A stretch of DNA of 64,000 nucleotides, taken from Actinomadura cremea. GTDB lineage: Bacteria > Actinomycetota > Actinomycetes > Streptosporangiales > Streptosporangiaceae. The stretch covers positions 124,001-188,000 of the forward strand of contig NZ_BMRF01000002.1 of NCBI RefSeq assembly GCF_014648495.1. Direction: 5' to 3'. Below are positions 27,157 to 35,232 of the stretch, piece after piece (position 1 is the stretch's first letter; the number at the start of each line of letters is the position of its first letter). Under the pieces are notes generated by a model. That model was given only the letters and a program-made list of their open reading frames with translations. It ran no database searches and was not told the origin of the DNA. Made by a program: the position numbers and the translations under genes.

Positions 27157-27792
27157 TCAACGACGCTCGACCAACCCGCGCACCGACACGGCGAGCCACC
27201 TGACCAGCCACAGCCACCACGGACGCGACAGCCCGAGCACGATCGCGTCCCGTATCTCCCGCCGCCCAGCCCCCGCCGCCGCCCAGGCCCGCACCAGCCC
27301 GATCATCGCGTCGGGCGCGGGCCGGGCGGCGGCGACGAACATCCGGACGATCCCGTCGCGCAGCTCCGGCCGCGCGAGCGCCGCGTCCAGCCAGAACACC
27401 GCAGGCTCCTCCCACGCGAGTGCGGGAGTGGCCGCCATCGCCGCCTTCCACGCCGGGACGCAGGTCTCCGCGTCCACGCCGTAGAGGAGCGCGGGCAGGC
27501 CGCCTGCCCCGGCCTCCGACGCCAGGTCGAGGAAGATCGTCGCGCCGGTGTGCGCGCGGCGGCGGCGCTGGACGGGCGACAGCGACTCGGGGTGCGCCTC
27601 GTCGCACCACGCGATCACGGCGTCGCGCACCCACCCGCCGTGGCCCGAGTGCACCAGACCGAGCGCGGCGCGGGCCACCTCGCGCCGCACCTGGGCACTG
27701 CCCCGAGTGGCCAGATGCTTCAGCCGGGTCAGCGCGATCGAGGGATGGGCCTGCCCCAGCGGCTCGCAGACCCGTGCGATGGTCAGCTTCAA
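27157..27792 (-). pseudogene. Helical C-terminal fragment of a larger protein
   Basis: About 211 residues in an open frame whose only possible start is a TTG at 27792 without a ribosome site. The sequence is Ala/Arg-rich and helical (LGQAHPSIALTRLKHLAT, DAVIAWCDEAHPESLSP), resembling HEAT-like C-terminal parts of large actinomycete NTPase-type proteins, and ends normally. It begins in mid-domain exactly where the frame of the cyclase-like gene upstream is left. I read it as the tail of a gene whose front was deleted, now abutting the upstream gene; a one-base frameshift joining both into one protein is the other explanation. Confidence 0.5.
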
Positions 27793-28405
27793 CGTCGCCG
27801 TCCTCGTCCCGGTGGGACGGCTTCGGGACGTACAGGTACGCGGGGCGGTCGAACTGCTTCACCCGCGCCCGGACCTCCGTGAACTGGCTCGGCTTCAGGT
27901 CCGCGTAACCGCCCTCGACGAACATCGTGAACGCCTCGGCGGACAGGGCCACGGCGGCGAACGTGACGCCGGGGTCGCTCGTCTCCAGGACGTCCCGCAA
28001 CGGGGTGCAGTCGAGCAGCCGGTTGACGTCGTTCGTCGCCGTCGAGATCCCCGCCGCCTCGGGGTGCTCGTCGTCGACCATCCCGACGTGCAGGGCGACC
28101 CGCAGCCGCAGCGGCCGCAGCCCCTTCCCCCGCATGCGCGGGGCCGCGGCGGCCAGGACGTTCTGCAGCTCGTCGGCGAACGGGCGGATGAGCGAGGACA
28201 TCGCGTCGAGCGGGAGCACCGCCAGGACGCCGTCCCCGGTGCTCTGCCGGAAGCGGGCGCCCCTCCACGGCTCACCGAGCCCGCTCCTCTCGCACGCGGA
28301 CTCGACGGCCTCGCGTATCTCCAGATGGACGCCCGGCAGTTCGGCGTCCCGGTGATGGCTGAACTTCTCGGCGTCGACGACGAGCAGGCTTCGGACCGGA
28401 GGCAC
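27790..28405 (-). CDS. Class III nucleotide-cyclase-like domain protein, 3' end disrupted
   Basis: From GTG 28405 (GAAGGG upstream) about 205 residues form a degenerate class III cyclase-like fold: PPVRSLLVVDAEKFS (metal-Asp position), RQSTGDGVLAVLPLD (hairpin GDG), RPLRLRVALHVGMVDD, NDVNRLLD. Recognisable sequence ends near YLYVPKPSHRDEDGD at about 27800; beyond that the frame stays open to 27050 but only as a meaningless shadow of the neighbouring genes. Such proteins occur in actinomycetes next to large NTPase or conflict-system proteins. Catalysis is doubtful because several nucleotide-binding residues are not evident. True 3' end unknown. Confidence 0.6.
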
Positions 28406-28470
28406 GGCACGATCCCTTCGTTCTCGGAATCTCAACCATCGACCGGTGCGAGCGCACGGACTGTCTGGAA

Positions 28471-29100
28471 TCAGACGCTTCCGCGGCCCGACTCGGCCAA
28501 CTCGTGGAGTCCCGGACGATCGCCGACCGCGACCCGGCGGTGCGCCGTCGACACAAGCCCGGCCTCGCGCATGCGGGCGAGTTCGGCGGCGACGGTGCTG
28601 CGCGAGAGCCCGGTCGCCTGCCCGAGTTCGGCCTGCCCGAGGACGACCACGTCCCGCTCGTCCGCGAACCGCAGCAGCGCCCGCGCCAGCCTCGGCCCCG
28701 CCGGGAGCGCCGCCATGTCGGCCCGCCACGCCTCGCCTTCCCGCAGCCGCCCCATCGCGTGCCGCAGGAACGTGCCCTCCAGCCCCTCCGCCCGCACCAG
28801 TTCGCGGAACCGTCCCGCCGTGATGGCCCGGGTGGTGCACCGTTCGACGGCCACCACGCTCGCCGAACGTCCGTCGCCGCCCAGCACCGAGACGTCCCCG
28901 AGCACCTCGCCGGGCCCGCGAACCGCGAGCAGCAGCACGTCCCCGTCCGGCGACGTCCGCAGGACCTTCACGCGTCCGGCGACCAGGACGAGCACGTGCG
29001 TCGCCGCGTCGCCCTGCCGGAGCAGCACGTCCCCGGCTCGGAACCCTCGCCCGCGACCGGCCGACGCGAGCCGCGCCCATGCCTCAGCCGGAACTCCCAC
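28471..29100 (-). CDS. Crp/Fnr-family transcriptional regulator
   Basis: 209 residues. The N-terminal cyclic-nucleotide-binding beta-roll (about 10-115) has FRAGDVLLRQGDAATHVLVLVAGRVKVLR and GPGEVLGDVSVLGGDGRSASVVA. The C-terminal winged helix-turn-helix has LGQATGLSRSTVAAELARM. The cNMP pocket looks incomplete (no clear RxS phosphate pair with Glu), so the ligand is uncertain. It lies 65 bp upstream of the cyclase-like gene on the same strand, which is suggestive of a nucleotide-linked pair. A TGACC-N6-GGTCA dyad upstream is a candidate autoregulatory site. GTG 29100 has AAAGGGG nearby. Confidence 0.82.
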   Translation of the reverse strand: MGVPAEAWARLASAGRGRGFRAGDVLLRQGDAATHVLVLVAGRVKVLRTSPDGDVLLLAVRGPGEVLGDVSVLGGDGRSASVVAVERCTTRAITAGRFRELVRAEGLEGTFLRHAMGRLREGEAWRADMAALPAGPRLARALLRFADERDVVVLGQAELGQATGLSRSTVAAELARMREAGLVSTAHRRVAVGDRPGLHELAESGRGSV

Positions 29101-29140
29101 GTCCCCTTTCTCTCAACTCACGGCGGAACGAGGCGTGGCT

Positions 29141-29156
29141 TGACCGAACATGGTCA
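29141..29156. promoter_or_regulatory. CRP-like dyad TGACC-N6-GGTCA
   Basis: Pentamer arms at 29141-29145 and 29152-29156 with a 6-bp spacer match the geometry of Crp/Fnr sites (five-base arms, N6). It sits 41-56 bp upstream of the Crp-family start. Confidence 0.4.
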
Positions 29157-29216
29157 CCTTTGGCAAGGGGATTGTCAGGCTCGGGAGGCGCGATGTATCC
29201 GGCGCCATCCCCGACA

Positions 29217-29495
29217 TCACCGCCCGACCAGTCGACACGACGGGTGGAGCTCCGCGTGGCCGGTTCCGGTCAGGCGCAGCCTGGCGGTGTGGCCGGGATC
29301 GAGGGCCGGAACCTTCACCCCCTCGAACCGCCGGATCTCGGCCACGCGGAGATCGACCCCGAGGGCCTCCCCGTCCGGGGCGAGGACGGTCGTGAACGTC
29401 GTTCCGTCCGCGACCTCGCCGGACAGGCATCGGATGACGCAGCCGTCCGCGCGCGGCTCGACCACCTGGACGATCACTGCGTCCCGGCGGCTCAC
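29217..29495 (-). CDS. Small beta-barrel-like protein coupled to the methyltransferase
   Basis: 92 residues; GTG at 29495 overlaps the methyltransferase TGA (GTGA), so it is translationally coupled. The order of segments, IVQVVEPRADGCVIRC, GEVADGTTF, RVAEIRRFEGVKVPALDPGHTARLRLTGTG, resembles domain II of EF-Tu-type translational GTPases, where a metabolite-inserting barrel has VTGIExFxKxxxxAxAGDNVxLxLRG. No GTPase domain is attached. This is pattern recognition, not a proven homology. The function is unknown; coupling suggests a partner of the methyltransferase. Confidence 0.55.
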   Translation of the reverse strand: MSRRDAVIVQVVEPRADGCVIRCLSGEVADGTTFTTVLAPDGEALGVDLRVAEIRRFEGVKVPALDPGHTARLRLTGTGHAELHPSCRLVGR

Positions 29496-30274
29496 CGTTT
29501 GATCGCGACGGCGCCGTGGTCGTCCACCCGGAGGGAGTCGTCGGCGAGGTCGGGTCGCCAGTCGGCGGTGGAGACCAGGCCGGGGTCCAGGAGGTCGAGG
29601 CCCTCGAAGAAGGGCTCGAGTTCGGGGACGGTCCGGAGGGTGAGCTCGGGGGAGCCGCCGCCTTCGTTCCACTGCCGGACGGCTTCGTCCATGCGGGCCC
29701 CGCGGACGGCGTTCGTCGGGTGGGTGAGCACGAGGTGGCTGCCGGACGGGAGTGCGTCCATCAACCGGCGGACGATCGCGTACGCGCGGTCGAGGTCCTT
29801 CACGAACTGCATGATGCCGACCATCACGAGTGCGATGGGGCGGTCGAAGTCGAGGGTGGCGGCGGCCTCGCGCAGGATCTTGTCGGGGTCCTCGACGTCG
29901 GCGTCGAGGTAGGCGGTCCGGCCGTCCGGGGTGCCGGTGAGCAGGGCCTGCGCGTGGGTGAGCACGAGGGGATCGTTGTCGACGTAGACGATCCGGGTGG
30001 TGGGATCGATGCTCTGCGCCACCTCGTGGGTGTTGTCGGCGGTCGGCAGGCCGGTGCCGATGTCGAGGAACTGGGTGGTCCCGGCTTGTTCGACGAGGTA
30101 CCGGATGACGCGGCACAGGAAGTAGCGGTTGCCGCGGGCGTTCTCGACGATCTCGGGGAAGAACTGCATGATCTGGTCGCCCATGGCCTTGTCGGCGGGG
30201 TAGAAGTCCTTTCCGCCGAGCCAGTAGTTCCAGATGCGGGCCGAATGCGGGACGGACGCGTTCACATCGCTCAC
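29492..30274 (-). CDS. S-adenosylmethionine-dependent methyltransferase (DUF574 / Methyltransf_19 type)
   Basis: 260 residues of an actinobacteria-specific SAM methyltransferase family. It starts VPHSARIWNYWLGGKDFYPADK, a hallmark N-terminus, then has the SAM motif FLDIGTGLPTADNTHE (about 68-83), YVDNDPLVLTHAQALL and LVMVGIMQFV. The family is present in many copies in Streptomyces and Actinomadura genomes and no substrate is established. GTG 30274 has GAGGAG close upstream, preferred over longer readings. A second small gene is coupled at its end, and two CGATNNATCG palindromes lie about 110 bp upstream. Confidence 0.88.
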   Translation of the reverse strand: MSDVNASVPHSARIWNYWLGGKDFYPADKAMGDQIMQFFPEIVENARGNRYFLCRVIRYLVEQAGTTQFLDIGTGLPTADNTHEVAQSIDPTTRIVYVDNDPLVLTHAQALLTGTPDGRTAYLDADVEDPDKILREAAATLDFDRPIALVMVGIMQFVKDLDRAYAIVRRLMDALPSGSHLVLTHPTNAVRGARMDEAVRQWNEGGGSPELTLRTVPELEPFFEGLDLLDPGLVSTADWRPDLADDSLRVDDHGAVAIKR

Positions 30275-30382
30275 GGGCGCTCCTCTGCGGGGAATGCCCG
30301 ACAAGTTATCGAGCCTGCGGCGTGCGGGGGTCCGCCGCGCCACTTCCAGTCCAGGCGCAAGGGCGGAGCATACTTCGCCTTG

Positions 30383-30407
30383 CGATGCATCGTGGGTCGA
30401 TATATCG
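30383..30407. promoter_or_regulatory. Pair of CGATNNATCG palindromes upstream of the methyltransferase
   Basis: CGATGCATCG at 30383-30392 and CGATATATCG at 30398-30407, 15 bp apart start to start, in an otherwise AT-enriched promoter-like stretch. Two matching 10-bp palindromes suggest a dimeric repressor binding twice; the protein is unknown. Confidence 0.35.
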
Positions 30408-30500
30408 CCCCGGCGCATGCGGTGACGGCCGTCACCGCGCGGAGGCCGCCCGCCGATCCGCGGCTCCGGAACTCGGGTTCCTGACCGCGCAGGTGACCGA

Positions 30501-30532
30501 GCCGGGCATTCGCGGCGCCGCGAATGCCCGGC
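30501..30532 (-). terminator. Perfect 32-bp palindrome after the CitE-like gene
   Basis: The arms GCCGGGCATTCGCGGC (30501-30516) and their exact reverse complement (30517-30532) form a strong hairpin 22 bp beyond the stop of the minus-strand lyase gene at 30554. It isolates that operon from the methyltransferase promoter. Confidence 0.65.
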
Positions 30533-30553
30533 GGAAGCCAGGCCGCCGGTCGA

Positions 30554-31468
30554 TCACCGCGCGGGCGGGTGGAGTCCGGCGAGGGTGGCCTTGTGCAGGG
30601 TGTTGGCGGCGAGGCGCATGTGGGCGGCGTCGACGAGGCGGCCGTCGCGGCCGATGGCGCCGGTGCCGGAGTCGGACGCGCTCTGGTAGACCTCCATCGC
30701 CTCCTGGGCCTCCGCTATCTCGTCGGGGGTGGGCGAGAAGACCTCGTCGGCGATCGGCACCTGGGACGGGTGGATCGCCCACTTGCCGTCGAAGCCCAGG
30801 AGGGACGCGTGGACGGCGGCGCGGCGGTAGCCGTCGGGGTCGCGGTACGCGGGGTACGGGGCGTCGATCGCGTCGACGCCCGCGGTGCGGGCCGCGGTCA
30901 GGACCTGGACGCGCGCGTGGTGCCAGAAGTCGCCGGGGTAGTCGCCGAGCGGGTCGAAGTTGCCGTCGACGCGGGCGTGCAGGGAGGCCGAGAGGTCGCC
31001 CGCGCCGAAGATGACGGCTTCGAGGCGGGACGACGCGCGGGCGATCTCGGTCGCGTTCGCGAGGCCCTCGGCCTCCTCGATGAGGACTTCGAGGCCGATG
31101 CGCTTGGAGAGCGCGAGCTTCTCCTCGAGCTGCGTCAGCAGGACGTCGACCCACCAGACGTCGCGCGCCGTGCGGGCCTTCGGGACGATGAGGACGTCGA
31201 GGGCGTCGCGGGCGCCGGTGACGACCTCGATGACGTCGTCGTGGCACCAGCGGGTGCCGAGCCCGTTCACGCGGACGGCCCGCGCGGTGCGTCCCCAGTC
31301 GAGTTCGGTGAGCGCCGCGACGGCGGTGGCCCGCGCGGCCTCCTTCGCGGCGGGGGCGCAGGCGTCCTCCAGGTCGAGGAAGACCAGGTCGGCGCCGGAC
31401 TTCGCGGCCTTCTCGCACATGTGCTCGCTGTTCGCGGGCGTCGCCAGCTCCGACCGTCTCGGCCGCAT
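30554..31468 (-). CDS. HpcH/HpaI aldolase / CitE-like CoA-ester lyase
   Basis: 304 residues, TIM-barrel CitE type: RRSELATPANSEHM at the start, LVFLDLEDACAPAAKEAAR with the first metal acid, RVNGLGTRWCHDD, VLIVPKA, EVLIEEAEGL and VIFGAGDLSASL with the second acid. It ends with KWAIHPSQVPIADEVF. The family cleaves or forms C-C bonds of CoA esters such as malyl-, citramalyl- or 3-hydroxy-3-methylglutaryl-like CoA. Start ATG 31468 shares one base with the CoA transferase stop (TGATG). Likely a late step breaking the ring-cleavage product, after CoA transfer. Confidence 0.85.
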   Translation of the reverse strand: MRPRRSELATPANSEHMCEKAAKSGADLVFLDLEDACAPAAKEAARATAVAALTELDWGRTARAVRVNGLGTRWCHDDVIEVVTGARDALDVLIVPKARTARDVWWVDVLLTQLEEKLALSKRIGLEVLIEEAEGLANATEIARASSRLEAVIFGAGDLSASLHARVDGNFDPLGDYPGDFWHHARVQVLTAARTAGVDAIDAPYPAYRDPDGYRRAAVHASLLGFDGKWAIHPSQVPIADEVFSPTPDEIAEAQEAMEVYQSASDSGTGAIGRDGRLVDAAHMRLAANTLHKATLAGLHPPAR

Positions 31469-32661
31469 CAGATGATCCCTTCCGATTGCAGGGCGTCGAT
31501 CTCGCCGGGGGCGAGGCCGAGCAGTTCTCCGTACACGTGGTCGTTGTCGGCGCCGAGCGGACGGCCGAGGTGCTCGACGCGTCCGGGCGTCTCGCTGAGC
31601 CGGGCGACGGGGGCCTGCACGGTGACGCGGCCGAAGTCGGGGTCGTCCACGGGCAGGAACGTGCCGCGCGCCCGCAGGTGCTCGTCGGCGAGCAGGCGCG
31701 GCGCGTCGTAGACGGGCGCGGCGGTCACCTCGGCGGCCTCGAACACCGCCATGGCCTCGTCGAGCGTCCGCTTCCCGACCCACGCGGCGACCAGCTCGTC
31801 CACCTCGACGGCCCGGTCCTGGCGGCGCACCGGGTCGACGTAGTCGGGGTGCTCGGCCAGGTCGGGACGGTCGATGGCGCGGAACACGCGCACCGCGATG
31901 CTCGGTGAGGCGCTGGAGATCGCGAGCCACTCGCCGTCGGACGTGCGGTAGGCGTTGCGCGGCGCGCTGGCGTCGAGCCGGTTGCCCGCCCGGCGCTTGA
32001 CGACGCCGAGCTGGTCGTAGGTGAGCGTCGAGGTCTCCAGGAGGCGGGTCAGCGGCTCGATCAGGCTGACGTCGACGAGCTGGCCGGGGGCGTCGTGGAC
32101 GTCGCGGTGGTACAGCGCCATCATCACCGCGTACGTCGCCGCGAGGCCCGCCACGCCGTCGGCGAGCATGAACGGCGGCAGCGTCGGCGGGCCGTCCGGC
32201 TGCCCGGTGAGGTGCGCGAACCCGCTCATCGCCTCGGCGAGCGTGCCGTATCCGGGGCGGTCGCTCTTGGGGCCGCCGCTCCCGTAGCCGCTGATGTGCG
32301 CGTACACGATGTGCGGGTGCGCGGCGTGCACGGACGCGTAGTCGATGCCCCACCGGTCGAGGGCGCTGGGCCGGTTGCCGACGACGAGGACGTCCGCGGT
32401 GGCGAGCAGTCCGTGGAGGAGCCGCCGGCCCTCGGCGCGGCGGAGGTCGAGGGTCGCGCACTTCTTGTTCCGGCTGATGCTCTTCCACACGAGCCCGATG
32501 CCGTCGCGGCGCTCGCCCCACGTGCGCATCGGGTCCCCGGTGCGCGGCTGCTCGATCTTGACGACCTCCGCGCCGAACTCGCCGAGCGCGGTGGCGACCA
32601 TCGGGCCCGCGGCGAGCGTGGCCGCCTCGACGACCCGCACGCCGTCCAGCGGACCGGGCAC
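31468..32661 (-). CDS. Family III CoA-transferase (CaiB/BaiF)
   Basis: 397 residues. Opening GVRVVEAATLAAGPMVATALGEFGAEVVKIE is typical, and the catalytic aspartate is Asp168 in FMLADGVAGLAATYAVM, at the position of Asp169 in formyl-CoA transferase. It moves CoA from a donor such as succinyl-CoA to an organic acid through an aspartyl-CoA intermediate. It begins with GTG at 32661, one base after the aldehyde dehydrogenase stop, and precedes the CitE-like lyase. Together they would oxidise an aldehyde to an acid, thioesterify and cleave it. Confidence 0.87.
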   Translation of the reverse strand: MPGPLDGVRVVEAATLAAGPMVATALGEFGAEVVKIEQPRTGDPMRTWGERRDGIGLVWKSISRNKKCATLDLRRAEGRRLLHGLLATADVLVVGNRPSALDRWGIDYASVHAAHPHIVYAHISGYGSGGPKSDRPGYGTLAEAMSGFAHLTGQPDGPPTLPPFMLADGVAGLAATYAVMMALYHRDVHDAPGQLVDVSLIEPLTRLLETSTLTYDQLGVVKRRAGNRLDASAPRNAYRTSDGEWLAISSASPSIAVRVFRAIDRPDLAEHPDYVDPVRRQDRAVEVDELVAAWVGKRTLDEAMAVFEAAEVTAAPVYDAPRLLADEHLRARGTFLPVDDPDFGRVTVQAPVARLSETPGRVEHLGRPLGADNDHVYGELLGLAPGEIDALQSEGII

Positions 32662-32662
32662 C

Positions 32663-34114
32663 TCAGCCCTCCGCCGGGAGCGAGATCGCCTTGGACTCGA
32701 GGTAGCCGTCGAGGCCCTCGGGGCCCAGCTCGCGGCCGATGCCGCTGGCCTTCATGCCGCCGAACGGCGCGGCGGGGTCCATGCTGTACGGCTGGTTGAC
32801 GCCGAACGACCCGGTGCGGACGCCCCGCGCGACGCGCAGGCCCCGGTCGGTGTCGGCCGTCCAGACCGAGCCCGACAGGCCGTACTCGGAGTCGTTCGCG
32901 ATCGTGACGGCGTCGTCGTCGCCGTCGTGGGCGATGACCGACAGGACGGGCCCGAAGATCTCCTCGCGCGCGATCCGCATGGAGTTGTCGACGTCGGCGA
33001 ACAGGGTCGGACGGACGTACCAGCCGCGGTCGAGCCCGTCCGGCATGCCGGCGCCGCCGACGACGATCCGGGCGCCCTCGCTCCGCCCCGACTCGATGTA
33101 CCCCCGGACGCGCTCCCGCTGGCGGCGCGCGACGAGCGGCCCGACCTCGGTGGCCGGGTCCGCGGGGTCGCCGACCCGCAGCGACGCCATCATGTCCGCG
33201 AGCGCGTCGACGTGCTCGCCGTACCGGCTCCGGGGGACGAGCACGCGGGTCTGGGCGACGCACGCCTGCCCGCTGTTCATCAGCCCGGCGACCTTGATCC
33301 CGTCGGCGACGGCGGCCGGGTCGGCGTCGTCCAGGACGATCGCGGCCGACTTCCCGCCGAGTTCGAGGCTCGCCCGCTTCAAAGCGGCCCCGCACGCCTG
33401 CGCGACGTCCCGTCCGGCGGCGGTGGACCCGGTGAACGACACCTTGTCGACGCCGGGATGCGACACCAGGTGCCGCCCGACGTCGGGCCCGGCGGGCAGG
33501 ATGCTCACGACGCCCGGCGGCAGCCCGGCCTCCGCGACGAGTTCGGCGAGCAGCAGCGCGTCCAGCGGGGTCTCCGGGGACGGCTTGACGACCACCGTGC
33601 ACCCGGCCACGAGGGCCGGTGCGAGCTTGCCGACCAGCAGGAACTGCGGCATGTTCCACGGGACGATCCCCGCGACGACGCCGACCGGCTCCTTGCGGAC
33701 GAGCACGTCCGCGCCGAACTTCCCGGGGCGGGCCTGCTCCCACGGGATCGTCCCGGCGATGTCGGCGAACGCGTTCAACAGCACCATCGGCAGCGTGGCC
33801 TGCGAGAACTTCGAGAACGTGATGGGCGCGCCCATCTCCGCCGTGATGAGCCGCGCCATCTCCTTGCGCCGCCCCCGGTACAGCTCGGCGAGCCGCCGGA
33901 CGGTCGCCGCGCGCTCGGCCGGGTCGAGCCGGGGCCACGGGCCGTCGTCGAACGCGGCGCGGGCCGCCGCGACGGCCCGGTCCGCGTCGGGCGGGGCGGC
34001 GCCCGCGACGGACGCGATGACCTCCTCGGTGTGCGGGGAGACGACGTCGATGACGCCGTCCGTGCCCGGGTCGGCCCACTCTCCGCCGATGAACAGCCGC
34101 TTCTGCTCGACCAT
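32663..34114 (-). CDS. NAD(P)-dependent aldehyde dehydrogenase
   Basis: 483 residues. All family motifs are visible: oxyanion Asn154 in VPWNMPQ, Glu251 in ELGGKSA, catalytic Cys285 in NSGQACVAQTR, and EIFGPVLSV, followed by FGGMKASGIGRELG. It oxidises an aldehyde released in the pathway to its acid. ATG 34114 is preceded by a purine-rich stretch. First strongly coupled gene of the minus-strand half-operon after the LLM oxidoreductase, which ends 107 bp upstream. Aromatic versus aliphatic preference cannot be judged. Confidence 0.88.
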   Translation of the reverse strand: MVEQKRLFIGGEWADPGTDGVIDVVSPHTEEVIASVAGAAPPDADRAVAAARAAFDDGPWPRLDPAERAATVRRLAELYRGRRKEMARLITAEMGAPITFSKFSQATLPMVLLNAFADIAGTIPWEQARPGKFGADVLVRKEPVGVVAGIVPWNMPQFLLVGKLAPALVAGCTVVVKPSPETPLDALLLAELVAEAGLPPGVVSILPAGPDVGRHLVSHPGVDKVSFTGSTAAGRDVAQACGAALKRASLELGGKSAAIVLDDADPAAVADGIKVAGLMNSGQACVAQTRVLVPRSRYGEHVDALADMMASLRVGDPADPATEVGPLVARRQRERVRGYIESGRSEGARIVVGGAGMPDGLDRGWYVRPTLFADVDNSMRIAREEIFGPVLSVIAHDGDDDAVTIANDSEYGLSGSVWTADTDRGLRVARGVRTGSFGVNQPYSMDPAAPFGGMKASGIGRELGPEGLDGYLESKAISLPAEG

Positions 34115-34221
34115 GTTCGCTTCCGTTCCTTTCCGTGCCGCTGGATCGCCGCTGGTCCGCTGGTGTCCCGCCGGCGTTCCGGTGTGCCTCCGGCCGCCGG
34201 GCCCGCTCGTCCCGGGTGGCG

Positions 34222-35181
34222 CTACTTCCCGGTGAGGCGGGCCACGACGGGCGCGAAGCGCTCCATCTCCCGCTGCTGGACGCTGATGTAGTTCGCGCCG
34301 TAGGTCTCGCGGCGCTCGGTGAGCCGGTCGGCGACCTCGTCGAGCGAGCCGACCAGGACGTTCGGGTGCTCGGGGAGGCCGTCCGGCGGCACGCCCATCA
34401 CGTCGGCGACGCGCCTGACGGCCGCGCCGGGGTCGTCGGTGATCGCGGTGAAGAACGGCGACGACTCGATCTCGAGTTCGGTGAGCCGCGCGCCCGCCGC
34501 CTCCCGGACGAGCCCGAACCGGTGCGCGGCCTCCTGCGGCGGCGTCCGTCCGGCCTCGTTCACCGCGTCGAACGGCACGTTGTTGATGCTGACGATGTCG
34601 GCCTCGCGGGCGGCGAGGGACAGGACGCGCCGCCGCGCGCCGCCGATCATGATCGGCGGCCGGGGGCGCTGCACCGGGTGGGGCAGGCCCGCGTACCCGG
34701 CGGCGGTCGCGTGCTCGCCGCGCAGTTCGAGCGGCTCGCCGCTCCAGTGCGCCTTGACGAGCGAGACGACCTCCTCGAGCTTGTCGACGCGGCGTCCGGG
34801 CGGCGCGAACTCCAGGCCCATCGCCGCGTACTCGAGGGGGCTCCAGCCCGCGCCGATGCCGAACTCGAGGCGTCCGTCCGACAGCAGGTCGATGGTGGCG
34901 GCCTCCTTCGCGAGGACGGCCGGGACGTGGTAGTCGGCGCAGAACACGCGGCAGCCGACGCGGAGCGTCCGGGTCACGGCGGCGGCGGTCGCCATCGCGG
35001 CGATCGGCGCGAGGTGCTGCGGGGGCAGCCGCGACTCGCGGGCGGCCCGGCCGGGCCCCAGGTAGTGGTCGGACACGAACAGCGTCGCGTAACCGAGGTC
35101 CTCGGCCGCGCGGGCCAGCTCGCGCCACTGCGCGCCCGAGGTCGCCTTCGTCGCCTGGACGGCGAAGCGAAAAGGATGCAT
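34222..35181 (-). CDS. LLM-class (probably F420-dependent) oxidoreductase
   Basis: 319 residues, luciferase-like TIM barrel: FVSDHYLGPG, VGCRVFCADYHVPAVLAKEAATIDLLSDGRLEFGIGAGW and PRPPIMIGGARRRVLSLAAREADIV. It matches the actinobacterial F420-type subgroup close to TIGR03621. Coenzyme F420 rather than flavin is an inference from that subgroup. I chose ATG 35181 over GTG 35190; neither has a clear Shine-Dalgarno site, so a leaderless or short-leader mRNA is possible. It is the first gene on the minus side of the divergent catabolic promoter region. Confidence 0.82.
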   Translation of the reverse strand: MHPFRFAVQATKATSGAQWRELARAAEDLGYATLFVSDHYLGPGRAARESRLPPQHLAPIAAMATAAAVTRTLRVGCRVFCADYHVPAVLAKEAATIDLLSDGRLEFGIGAGWSPLEYAAMGLEFAPPGRRVDKLEEVVSLVKAHWSGEPLELRGEHATAAGYAGLPHPVQRPRPPIMIGGARRRVLSLAAREADIVSINNVPFDAVNEAGRTPPQEAAHRFGLVREAAGARLTELEIESSPFFTAITDDPGAAVRRVADVMGVPPDGLPEHPNVLVGSLDEVADRLTERRETYGANYISVQQREMERFAPVVARLTGK

Positions 35182-35196
35182 ATTTGGCACCGTACA

Positions 35197-35208
35197 TCAG
35201 AAGTTTGT
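35197..35208. promoter_or_regulatory. TCAGAAGTTTGT motif in the divergent promoter (copy 1)
   Basis: A 12-bp element between the LLM oxidoreductase and the hydrolase gene. It matches 10 of 12 bases of the element upstream of the Rieske oxygenase (36117-36128), suggesting one regulator for both promoters. Confidence 0.4.
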
Positions 35209-35232
35209 CGCACAACAGGGAGCAGGTGCTCG

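Noticed and set aside
27793-28405. Calling the cyclase-like gene an active adenylate or guanylate cyclase
   Set aside because: Several nucleotide- and metal-binding positions are not evident and the 3' end is disrupted.
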